Assembly (NCBI GenBank): GCA_945910005.1 | Contig: OX246739.1 | Span: 9,956,292-10,020,291, forward strand | DNA length: 64,000 nucleotides | Source of the DNA: Isoperla grammatica | Taxonomy: Eukaryota; Arthropoda; Insecta; Plecoptera; Perlodidae | Reading direction: 5' to 3' | Part shown: piece by piece, positions 24,698 through 34,900 of the stretch | Position numbering within the stretch: the first letter of the stretch is position 1 | How the letters are laid out: each line of letters begins with the position of its first letter | Program-made: the position numbers and the translations under genes | Notes under the pieces: model-generated | What the model saw: only the letters and a program-made list of their open reading frames with translations | Told to the model about the DNA's origin: nothing | Databases searched by the model: none

Positions 24698-25492
24698 GGC
24701 CCTTTGCAAGAACGATGTATTGCCACCATAGCATTGCCGCAATATATTGCTGGCTGTTGAATGAATACACACATTTCCCTTGGCGCGTTTACATACGACA
24801 TTCAACAAATTGACATAGCCAGCTGTAATTGCTCAAAGTAGAGATCTGCTCTACTTTACAGCAATATTGCCCTCGGTCAACCAATGGGGTTTCTTGGGTA
24901 TTTTCTACAAAATATAGAAACTAGGACAATGTCATTGAAGTTCAATAGATTGCTCACCAAACATTGCTATTGCTGGCAATAGAGATTGGTCGTGTAAGAG
25001 CTCCTTTAGTATTCTATGCTGGTAAGACGCAATCGCTGCATTCCCTTTATGAGTGGAGAGAACCTCGGAGAAAACATTTAGTCGGGATTGCTGGCTGCCG
25101 GAATCGAATCCTCGACCTTCCTAATTGGACTCTCGCATTTTACCATTACGAAGCCTTTGATCACGAGTGACGCTGAGCTATTTTAACCCACTTCTAAGTT
25201 TCTAAGTTAGTTTTGCGCATTCACGAGCAATCTTTATTACCAGCAATAGCAATGCTTCGTGACCAATGTATTTAACTTCCATGTCATATGGTCCTAGTTT
25301 CTATTGGTAGAAAATATCCACGTCAACCCGTTGGTTGCCTCTGGGCAATATTGCTGGAAAGTAGAGCATGTTCCTACTTTTATCAATTACAGCTATAGCA
25401 ATCTCAATTTGTAGCAAGTCTTCTAAACGCGCCATAGAGACCGCAATGCATTGCTATACTTACTTGCAATACATTGTTGGTGTAAAGGGGTC
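24698..25492. mobile_element. Long foldback (inverted-repeat) element
   Basis: Two arms of roughly 300 bp, 24698-25010 and 25195-25492, are imperfect inverted copies of each other. Outer ends read GGCCCTTTGCAAGAACGATG versus the complement GACCCCTTTACACCAACAATG. Inner matching words include AGCTGTAATTG, CAGCAATATTGCCC, ATAGAAACTAGGAC and CATTGCTATTGCTGG. A transcript here could form a very long hairpin. No transposase frame is visible. Confidence 0.8.
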
Positions 25493-28043
25493 ATAGCTCA
25501 TTGACTGTTAGCTTCTAACTGACCATCCGATTGTATTCTCTGGGTCCGACTAAAATACTTGCGCAACAGATAAAATGATACGGGCATACTGATAAATACG
25601 CGCAAGCTGTATATTTTTTTTCGAAGCTATTTTTTCCTTTAAAAGGTAATTGACAAAAGTTGTATCATATTCTATTTCGTTTTCCGTTCAGAATTGGTTA
25701 TCTAAAGCTACCATGCAGAAACACCCCCCCCCCCCCCCCCCCTAAGGGGTAAGGAATAGAACGGCTACGAGTGTGCGTTGCTGTCCATTTGAGATCGAAC
25801 CGTAACGCATCCATAAACTCGCATTGACGTCTTCCACTTCGTATGTGACGTCATTTAAATCTACTCACTTATATCTAGACAGGTATTGATGTTAAACTGA
25901 ATTTTGAGACGTTTCACATAAATTGGTGGAAGTGAGTAACACGACCGTCACATTTGCATCTTGATCTTCACTTCAGCTTTGGCAACGGGGGTTAAGAACG
26001 TTCGTCAGTAGTTCTGATGTTTCCACTTTTATCATAAATATTATTTACTTATACAGGAATGTCACATTTACGTATGAGTGTAAGTACATTTGTGACAAAC
26101 CATTTCAAAAGTAATGTAAATATTTGTAATAAGATGCGCGTGCACCGTAAAAAGGGTTTCCGTCTTATTTATATCACTTTATGAACTTACGGTTCTAGTG
26201 TGCTAAATCTCTTCGGGAAACGATTTACATAAAACCGTTTTGCACAAATATGCCGGTCTATTCCAAAGCGTTTTAGGTCAATCCCGTTTTGCCTAAAACG
26301 TTTTAAAGTGCTTGGCATACGTGGCAATACATACATATTTTATTTTACTTGTTGGTATGAGGTTCATTTCATGGGCATAAAAGTTGAATATATGAATTGA
26401 ACGTTTTCACTTTTGTATTCCAAAAAATGTACCGTATTACCAACTTTTGAAAACTTGTCTTTATTAAGGGAAATACTAAACTCGAAAAAAAAATTGCTTG
26501 TATAATGTTACTGTATGCATATTACCAACGCATTGGAGAGTCAACTGTCAACATAGTTAGGCAAAGAGCGTTTCTTATTTTGACCCTCATAAAAAATATG
26601 GTGGGTGTGGAGGAAACTGCACCCTATAATCTAATTATATTATCTTTTATTCGATTTAAAGTTGATATGAAAATAACATTTGGAACCTCATGGAATAGAA
26701 TTCCCAAGAAATGCAAGCCCGCCATATACATTATACAGACTAGATACTGGTTGATCCTGTGAACTTGAAACTTGAGACGTGAGAAATGAAAAAAGCCATT
26801 AGAAAGATGTGACGTGTTTGAGCAATGTAGTTTTAAATATCAGGTGAGACCGAATATTTTATAATAGGTATGAATAAGGGATTTAACGGATCTAAAAATT
26901 GAAGATGTTTGGTTATTTCACGAGGAAGTAAACAACAATTTGACATAATGATAACTTATTTTTACATCCCTGTAATTTAATTACATTTTGTACACGTAAA
27001 AAAACAACAAACGTTGTTTCATATCATAAATACATTTGTACATTTGTCTTTGTGAACTACTAAGTAATAAGGCTGATTTTGGACATAAAAACATTCTAAA
27101 TCAGAAGATTGTTTCTCTTCCCACTATTGACAATCATAAATTAAAGAAATTCTTCAGTCATAGGACGCAAATAGGCAATTCACACGTGCTTATGTAATAC
27201 TGCATTCGTCGCATACACTTTTTTACCTTAGCTGTGAGACCAACACTATGAGTAACACTTTATCATATATATTTATATATTGTGTATAACTTTGCCGAGA
27301 AAACGCGAGTAGGCTACCTCTAGCGTGAATTGAATGCTTTAGCGTTCAGTCGACTGTCACACGCGTAAAGACAAAATAAACCATTGCCATTGCCAGAAAA
27401 GTCATTGCCGAATGTAGTAATCATAGGCTAAACATATACGAAATGGATAACTTTTATTATACGCCATTCGGTAAACGCTTTTTCTAAGAGTTTTTTGTTT
27501 GAGTCTGAGGTAATATAGTTTCCAAAGAAAAACACAATTGTGTATAAATTGTGAGTTATCGTAAGTTTGGACAGAAGAACGTTCTACTTTTAAAACTAGA
27601 GAGACAATTTGTTTAAAAAGGCGTTTTTTAAAGTTATAATGTATTTCCACTGTTGGTTACCAGTTTACTTACGTTTCAACGTTCTCTAACAATATTATTT
27701 TCTTAACTTGACTTCTTCGAATACTGTGTAGCTTTGTTTCACCACATATTATAATTACATTGCTTTCGTGTGTTGTTAAAAATAAACATACGTCTCTTAC
27801 AGCTGAATTCTAACGCGTTGTTTATTCATATAACTGACGCTTAACTGTATTAAATTGATGAAAATAATAACATTAGTAATAAGTTGCAAAATATAACATC
27901 TCACAAACAAAACAGTGAATCAACAATTAGGATGAAATCAATAATTTAAATAATTAAATTAAAACAAATATTTAAATCTGAGGAACAATTAATGTAGAAT
28001 AAATAGCCGAGTTATTTGTAAGCATATGCTTCTGTTCGACAGA

Positions 28044-28227
28044 GCTTATGTACAGCGTGAATAAGCGCTTATGTAAAGCGTGAATAAGCGCTTATGTACA
28101 TCATGTATAAGCGCTTATGTACAGCGTGAATAACCGCTTATGTACATCATGTATAAGCGCTTATGTACAGCGTGAATAACCGCTTATGTACAGCGTGAAT
28201 AACCGCTTATGTACAGCGTGAATAAAT
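28044..28227. repeat. 23-bp minisatellite, 8 copies, just upstream of an exon
   Basis: Exactly periodic: copies start at 28044, 28067, 28090, 28113, 28136, 28159, 28182 and 28205. Two variants are interspersed, one with ACAGCGTGAATAA and one with ACATCATGTATAA. Many junctions contain the palindrome AAGCGCTT. The array ends about 110 bp before the loop-C exon acceptor. Confidence 0.9.
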
Positions 28228-28339
28228 AAACTATTGCGAGTGTCCGGACTCAGTAAGTCGAGAGTCGAGACCTCTGACTGACAGCTGACAGAAGTTCGGC
28301 AAACAACTTACAACTTGTCCTCTCTGTTATCTCTGCTAG

Positions 28340-28496
28340 ATCGACTTGAAACACATCAACCAGAAGTTTGGCGACAACAAAGTCGAGGTGGGAATCGATC
28401 TTAGAGAATACTACCCCAGCGTCGAGTGGGATATCCTCGGGGTGCCAGCTGAACGCCATGAGAAATATTATCCTTGCTGCGTAGAACCTTATCCAG
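28340..28496 (+). CDS. nAChR alpha1-like subunit, exon with loop C
   Basis: Encodes 52 residues plus one base, phase 0 in and phase 1 out. It starts IDLKHINQKF and ends CCVEPYP. The vicinal cysteine pair in KYYPCC marks an alpha-type subunit and forms loop C of the acetylcholine site. The VEWDILGVPAERHEKYY segment is strongly conserved in insect alpha1-4 subunits. Acceptor CTCTGCTAG, donor G|GTGAGA. The split glycine/aspartate codon is completed by the next exon to give Asp. Confidence 0.95.
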
Positions 28497-30385
28497 GTGA
28501 GAACATAACGTTTAAGATTTGTGTGTTAAATCCCTCAAAAATATTCTGAAACGTTGCTTTTATATAGCTACGATACTTAAATTTGTGTTCATATACAATT
28601 TAATAGACAACTCAATAATAAAAGCGTGGATAATTTTTGTATTTTGTTTACAAAAAAACACACACAAGTCATAAAACAAGTGTGTGACTCTTTGGTCCTG
28701 AGGTTTTATTCCTGGTTCGGGCTGGATCTATCAACCTTAAGGAATTATCATTAATCTACCGATATGATAATATGCTATGGAAGATAAACGGAGAGTTTGC
28801 AGTTGTTGCAGCAATGAGGCTCATAGTAAATAATATTGTGAATTTTCTACAGAAAATCATAATAACTAATTAGGTTGCCAATATATACTCATTTACTACT
28901 AGCATTTTATTTATACCACATGGCTCTAAAATAAACGATTGTGAACTCAACATACCCCATTCCTGCAGCAACTTAATAGCGCATTAACATACATACAATA
29001 TGTACATCCATTAAATGTTACTGATAATGTCGTTTATCTTGACTTAAAACTAGGGCAGTTGCTGGTATCTTGTAGGACATAGTTAAGTTTCTTTCACAGG
29101 GATGATCACCTTTTATTAACCACTCTGCACTCGTGATGTTCGTTGTTTCGTTGTTACCTCTGGATGAATTTTCATCTCAATTTAGCGAAGCAAAATAAAA
29201 CAGGGCTCTCGAGATGGTTGCATCTTACGAGAAAAACACCTAAATAAATTGGATTCCGTGCAAAAAATTTCACTGTTAAAATTTTCCAATTGAAGATTTC
29301 AGTCTCGTTTTTTTTCACTTTAATAATCAAAATGAAAGGGTTTAAAAGTTAATCTCTGAAAGTTTTTCTTGAAACGAATGAAAGCCCATGACGATGCAAC
29401 TCCATAAAGTTTCATTCAAGATAACATCCATCTTCATGAGAAAAAGCAGAAAAGTTTTCTTGGTGCAGAGAAAAGTTTGTTGAAATGTGCACATCCATTA
29501 CTACAAATCCAATTTATGTTAATATCAATGTGTCATTTTGCAGAGTTCATTTTTGCGTTTGCTTAATGGTGGCACATAGAATTTTAGTTCGGGTGATTGC
29601 GCAGCTGTTGTGGGAGGGAAGGAGGGGAGGGGAGGGGGGGAGGGTTCAATCACCTCATGCATTTTGATGAACGCAGCCAAATACAAAGTATACGTGTATA
29701 TAAAACCACGATTCTTTTTCTGCTTTTTTTTCCCTCCTCGTTGCGATTGCAAGTGATATTAATTCTGCTGAGTAATGAAAGAATTACCACAAGTATTAAG
29801 GTTTATGAAACCATCTTGTAAGTTGTAACAATTATTTTCATATGAAGCTATTAATACAAGAGCATTATGAAGGTGAGTCCGAAGAAATTTTCTCGACAGT
29901 ATTTTAAGTTAACACCAATTAATTATATAAATATTGCTTTCAATGCTGAGTTCAGCTCAGTTAAACTATTTACAAATTGAGGAAAAAGAAAATCTTTCCT
30001 AAATCAAAATAAATTCAATCCTATTATTGGACAAGTTGTGGGACACAATTTGCTTTTTAATGGGCACTTCAACTTAAACTATATTCATAAATCTTGCAAG
30101 CTTTTGATCCTGTAATCGTAAATGTGTAATTTCTTTAATTTTTACTATTTACATAATACTTTTTACAGAAGTGCACTTGCTAAGAAGCAAGCAGCTCTGT
30201 TATATTATGTTAGATCTTATGGTTTTCACTTTTCGCGAATATAGACCCAATAGTTTTAGTTGTATTATTGTATGGGGTGCAAACACATATAACATATAAC
30301 ACACTAACGGAAACTAGACTAGATAGTTAAGTCAAAATCAATTACAGCTCATACCTATTGACATAAACATAATTTCTTGCCACAG
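28497..30385. other. 1.9-kb intron of the alpha1-like gene
   Basis: AT-rich intron with proper GT and AG ends. A purine-rich G tract lies near 29612-29645 and a poly-pyrimidine stretch near 29715-29735. No exon, RNA gene or clear transposon was identified. Confidence 0.75.
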
Positions 30386-31116
30386 ATATATTTTTCAACA
30401 TGACTCTCCGCCGCAAGACTCTGTTCTACACCGTCAACCTCATCGTTCCCTGCGTGGGCATCAGCTACCTCTCAGTCCTCGTGTTCTATCTGCCAGCCGA
30501 CTCAGGCGAGAAGATCGCCCTCTGCATCTCCATCCTCCTCTCTCAGACCATGTTCTTCCTCCTCATCTCCGAGATCATCCCCTCCACATCGCTCGCCCTC
30601 CCCCTACTCGGCAAGTACCTGCTCTTCACCATGCTGCTCGTCGGCCTCTCCGTCGTCATCACCATCATGGTGCTAAACGTCCACTACCGGAAGCCCAGCA
30701 CACACAAGATGGCGCCTTGGGTACGGAAAGTGTTTATAAGAACATTACCGAAGCTCCTCCTCATGAGGGTTCCCAATGAGCTTCTCGCCGAGCTGGCCGC
30801 TAGTAAGCGGTCCCGCTCGCTGAAGAAGTCGAAGGCGAACCAGCAGGCGTCGTCGGCCGCGTCATCGCCTGACTCGTTGCGTCATCACTCGCGACCCGGG
30901 GGCTGTAACGGCCTCCATGGCTCCGCCAGTACGGGGGCCACCAACCGGTTCGGGGGGCTGGCGGGGGCCCTCAGTGGACTCCCCGCGGTCGTCGGACTTG
31001 ATGGAAGTCTCAGCGACGTCGGGAACCGCAAAAAGTATCCCTTCGAGCTGGAGAAAGCCATCCACAACGTCATGTTCATCCAGCATCACATGCAGCGGCA
31101 GGATGAGTTCGATGCG
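30386..31116 (+). CDS. nAChR alpha1-like subunit, TM1-TM3 and cytoplasmic-loop exon
   Basis: A 731-nt exon completing an Asp codon, then 243 codons. It begins [11 protein letters not shown], with an N-M-T glycosylation sequon before the membrane. TM1 ([18 protein letters not shown]) follows; TM2 is preceded by GEK, the cation-selectivity motif, and contains [16 protein letters not shown]3 is around [17 protein letters not shown] long cytoplasmic loop of low complexity follows, rich in Ser, Gly and Ala. The exon ends with [19 protein letters not shown], the amphipathic pre-TM4 helix typical of insect alpha1. Donor GCG|GTACGT, phase 0, so either terminal exon can follow. GC content is far above the surrounding introns. 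Confidence 0.96.
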
Positions 31117-31621
31117 GTACGTAGACACATGTTTATAGTACATCATTCACAGTCAAACGCTTCACTAGTTTGTCACTCGCATTCAGGAATATCTTAAACA
31201 TGTTGAAGAGCAAGTTATAGAACATGGGAACGATCAACAATCGTCTGAAACGGATGATTTTTATATCTTTACCAATAATCATGGCTTAGAGATACAAATA
31301 AGTACCCTTATGCAAGGTTAGCGACTAAAATCCCGATCCACATGAAAAGTAATGAACTCAAATTCCAAAATGACTCACTTTACATAACAAAACATATTTC
31401 TTTGAATGGATTATTTTAACAAATAAAATATGCATGAAGTACCCCGTTACAAATGAAGTCAAATTCAGAACAAAATTCAAAATTCAACCGTTTGTAAAAT
31501 ATTAACGTTATGGCAATCACACATCATTCATTAATACATTTTTTCTCGCATAAAAAAGTATCTTCGGCTACTTTTGATTCGAATATTTCGAAACACATCA
31601 TATGTTGTGTTGAGATTACAG
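31117..31621. other. 505-bp intron before terminal exon A
   Basis: Intron separating the TM1-TM3 exon from terminal exon A, with acceptor GAGATTACAG. If exon A is skipped, the intron extends to 32252 (1136 bp). Nothing else is seen in it. Confidence 0.75.
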
Positions 31622-31807
31622 GAAGACCAGGACTGGGGTTTTGTGGCAATGGTCCTGGATCGACTCTTTCTGTGGATCTTTACAATCGCGTCAATAGTCG
31701 GCACGTTCGCCATCCTGTGCGAAGCGCCCGCCCTCTATGACGACACGGCTCCCATTGACATTATGATCACCACTATCGGAGTCCGGCCAGTCGAGATTTA
31801 TGACTGA
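31622..31807 (+). CDS. nAChR alpha1-like subunit, alternative terminal exon A
   Basis: Encodes 61 residues and a TGA stop, starting EDQDWGFVAMV and containing TM4 (RLFLWIFTIASIVGTFAIL). After CEAPALYD the tail is DTAPIDIMITTIGVRPVEIYD. It has its own acceptor in the same phase as exon B. Across the first 47 codons it differs from exon B by 13 synonymous codon changes and only two replacements, then the tails become unrelated. That pattern argues for selection on both copies. No AATAAA was found between this stop and exon B. It could be a true alternative last exon, or a duplicated exon with a decayed tail. Confidence 0.85.
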   Translation, partial: EDQDWGFVAMVLDRLFLWIFTIASIVGTFAILCEAPALYDDTAPIDIMITTIGVRPVEIYD

Positions 31808-32252
31808 CACTCTGCTTAAACTAGTCCGAGGACTGAGGCACGTCCCATTATTGTTGGTTTACCCCAAGGTCCTCTCAATCCCCTAGCGGGGTCTCGTCAA
31901 ACTCCAAAACCAGGTCGTCTAACCCATTTCCATAATTTTACAAATCGCATGCTGTTCAAATGGTAAATCATTGAGGGGAAAAAATGAATTGATCCCTCAA
32001 AACAAATATTGGCCCAAAAATAACTAACTGTAAAGAGTTTTTGTCTATCAGTATTTCCAATGGAAGTATTTTAAGTGTAATTTCACATTATCGATATTGA
32101 ACATTCAAATAACAATGCACTTTCTGTACTGATCCATAATGGTGATCAGTGCAGCGCAGCGCGCGCTCCTAACGGCGATTTAGTGGACCTTGGGTTTACA
32201 GTAGTGGAAGAACCGGGTCTAGAGCACGTGACATGAATTATTATGTTTACAG
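31808..32252. other. Spacer between alternative terminal exons A and B
   Basis: 445 bp. It would be 3' UTR of an exon A transcript or intron of an exon B transcript. No canonical AATAAA or ATTAAA was seen. It ends with the acceptor ATGTTTACAG. Confidence 0.7.
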
Positions 32253-32444
32253 GAAGACCAGGACTGGGGTTTTGTGGCAATGGTCCTGGATCGACTCTTC
32301 CTGTGGATCTTTACCATCGCTTCTATCGTCGGCACGTTCGCCATCTTGTGCGAAGCACCTGCGCTCTACGACAATACCACGCCCATCGACATCCGGCTGT
32401 CCTCCATCGCCAGGCGTCAGTTCCTCCCCGAGCTGGAGTTCTAG
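32253..32444 (+). CDS. nAChR alpha1-like subunit, alternative terminal exon B
   Basis: Encodes 63 residues and a TAG stop, starting EDQDWGFVAMV, with the same TM4 as exon A. The extracellular C-terminal tail is NTTPIDIRLSSIARRQFLPELEF. The first 47 nt are identical to exon A, hinting at recent conversion or selection. The last part of the exon (from 32391) is repeated twice more downstream. The tail ending QFLPELEF looks like the usual insect alpha1 ending, so B is probably the ancestral terminal exon; this is recalled, not searched. Confidence 0.92.
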   Translation, partial: EDQDWGFVAMVLDRLFLWIFTIASIVGTFAILCEAPALYDNTTPIDIRLSSIARRQFLPELEF

Positions 32445-32712
32445 TCGGTGACCTTGACAACTAGGGGGTGGGTCGCGCCCATTCAATACCCCAACTACAT
32501 CCGGCTGTCCTCCATCGCCAGGCGGCAGTTCCTGCCCGAGCTGGAGTTCTAGTCGGTGACCTTGACAACTAAGGGTGGGTCGAGCGCATTCAATACCCCA
32601 ACTACATCCGGCTGTCCTCCATCGCCAGGCGGCAGTTCCTGCCCGAGCTGGAGTTCTAGTCGGTGACCTTGACATCGAGGGGTGGGTCGAGCGCATTCAA
32701 TACCCCAACTAC
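32391..32712 (+). repeat. 107-108 bp tandem repeat triplicating the alpha1 C-terminal tail
   Basis: Three units start at 32391, 32499 and 32606. Each contains the coding tail IRLSSIARRQFLPELEF plus stop and the following TCGGTGACCTTGACA. Units 2 and 3 share CGGCAGTTCCTGCCC, where unit 1 has CGTCAGTTCCTCCCC. Only unit 1 is attached to TM4; units 2 and 3 fall in the 3' UTR of the exon B transcript. They lack an obvious acceptor. Confidence 0.93.
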
Positions 32713-33340
32713 ATCCTGGCTTGTATTTCCTCGAATGGTTAATCGTCCAATCGTCCATATCCGACTTTATGGTCTGTATACGAAATGGAAATTTCATGGA
32801 GACCTCAAAAATTTTACAGAACTTCGGATGAAACTAAAATGTGATTACGATGCTGTTGTAATCGACGCCAGTCTTTGACCTTGAACACCAGAACAACTCC
32901 ATGTTGGAAGTGATCACAGTGAGACAAAGAAACCTTTTCTTTCGGGTATTCGATATCGTCAAGTGTGTTTGAATGTAGTCTTGAAACAAAAATGATTTCT
33001 TATTGTTCGTCAACATCAACGTATTGAAAGTAGAATCTTATCTCTAAAGGAATAATGTGTTTCGTGTTTTAGGTATAGTCCCCTTAACCAGTTTTGGTCG
33101 TCATGTGTGGTTTGGTGTGCAACAACTTGCCACATTTCCAATGTTATTGACATAACTGTTTGTACATCGTAAAACCCACATTTAAATATATTATCAAATA
33201 CCTAAGCATGAATTCTAAATGTGTAAATGGTAACATTATATATGTACATTTTATTAGGTAGGTTCTTACAGGTTCATTTCAATTCGGTATAGAGTTAAAG
33301 TAATATTATAATTGTATTTAATGTTCAAAATTTGAGTGAT

Positions 33341-33346
33341 AATAAA
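33341..33346 (+). promoter_or_regulatory. Candidate polyadenylation signal for alpha1 exon B transcripts
   Basis: The first clear AATAAA found downstream of the exon B stop, about 0.9 kb after it. Another AATAAA-like site follows near 33540. Weak evidence in such AT-rich DNA. Confidence 0.35.
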
Positions 33347-34854
33347 GAAACGAGAAATTTTCTTGAAATAAATTGGTGCTTATTAGTTATTACAATTTGT
33401 ATCTGGCGTTTTGACTGGGGCATTATCATTGTCAACTGCCCTATCCATTGTATTCTACTTAACATGTGCGTTTATGTTCTAAGATATCCAAGTTCACGTT
33501 TGTCAAAAATTTAAACACAACATGCTCAAAAATATTATAAATAAAATGATTTACAAAATTGTGTGTTTTACTAAAAATGTGTTTCCTTTCCCACTTCACT
33601 TTTCGCCATAAAATATACGTAAGCCTAAGTTATATATTTATTTACACTGTGTATTGGGGGTTTAATGAACCATAAGTTATTAGCTATTTCTACAATAAAA
33701 GGATGTTCAGATAAAAACTGACTGCAAACGTGACTTCCAAATTATATTTAAATTACAGGAATAAAATGTTACACGACTTAAAACAATTAGGGTTAAAATT
33801 CCAATTTAATTCTGATTGCATCTATTTTTTTAACTTATTAAACGAGAAGTCTGCCATTTTGTTTTCCACATAGTGATATAAAAATATGGAAGCAGTTTTT
33901 TGTCATGTCTAGTACGGTACGTATTCTAAGTAGCATAAAATATGTAACCTATACAGGTTATAACTAAAACGGTTCGTACAATACAATGAAAATATTCTCA
34001 AAACTAATAAACAACGGATTCCAAGTGCGTATCTAGACATTCCCTAAATGTTGTTTGTAGATTGCGATTGAAAATACACGAACGTGGTCTCAGTTTGGTC
34101 AAAAACGTTAGTTAAATCATGTAGTGACAACTTGATAATTTCTTGGATTCTAATTTCCATCATCACTTAAAATTCAGATATTAACTTCCAAATTTGTACT
34201 ATTACATAGTATTATAGTGTTATAATCTAAAAACAACTTTGTATATGTTCAAGAATACATTTTGTATCAAAGCAACTGGCCTCATCAAAATACCGATCCA
34301 TATTTTAGAGTCGTAGTGACGAGGTCAAGCTTCATGATTATTGAATGGTTTGTGAGTAACGAAATGCTTTTATATATTACAGTCTACTAGAACAAAATGG
34401 GAAACGGGTAAATCACATCCGAAAGAGATTGCAATGTCTTTTCTCCACTCCTACACCTCCCCGTCTATCCTCTCCTTCTCAAGAATCAAAACAGATTGAG
34501 CGATAGCCTACCGGAAGGTTTGTTCACACTGGATGGGATGCCAAATGATTGTGCTGACGTCAGCAAGGGCCCTCCTGGGACTACCAGTCGGGGGCGTACA
34601 TCGACAAGACACCACTGGAGAAGAAATCAAATGAATGAATTGCTTGGCTAGTGGAAATGGAAAGACAGAAAGCGTTCGTAATGTCCACTGCCTGAAGCTT
34701 TCTTTAGAAACACCCGATTTATTCTGAAATTAAATTTTGTTCCTAGATACGATTCAAAACCTGTAAATAACTTGAAATAAAAATAATCTTGAATAAAATG
34801 TGTTGCTACCTGGATATCTGGCTCGACAATGTTTAGAACCCGTGTTTAGATGGG

Positions 34855-34900
34855 TTGGGGAGAGGGGTTAGGGGGAGGGGGGAGGGGGGAGGGGTGGCTA
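34855..34900 (+). repeat. G-rich tract with G-quadruplex potential
   Basis: Seven or so runs of three to six G separated by short spacers within 46 bp, beginning GGGTTGGGGAGAGGGG. It lies in the intergenic region, and no gene boundary coincides with it. Confidence 0.6.

Larger units (their letters stand above)
17869..28339. other. 10.5-kb intron of the alpha1-like gene
   Basis: Intron between the Cys-loop exon and the loop-C exon, with GT and AG ends. It is AT-rich and holds several inverted-repeat elements (18773-18966, 19202-19504, 24698-25492), a tRNA-derived SINE at about 21796-21975, a tandem duplication near 22523-22790, and a 23-bp minisatellite ending about 110 bp before the downstream exon. 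Homopolymer runs occur near 22249 (G) and 25724 (C). No additional exon was recognised. Confidence 0.8.

Noticed and set aside
28044..28227. CRISPR-like regular repeat
   Set aside because: No unique spacers: the units are contiguous 23-bp repeats in a eukaryotic intron.
30862..31146. Minus-strand open frames of 64-94 codons
   Set aside because: They are shadows of the GC-rich alpha1 cytoplasmic-loop exon.
34540..34645. Short GC-richer stretch ending SGAYIDKTPLEKKSNE and a stop
   Set aside because: Only about 25 codons open, upstream in-frame stop, no acceptor of convincing quality and no family match.
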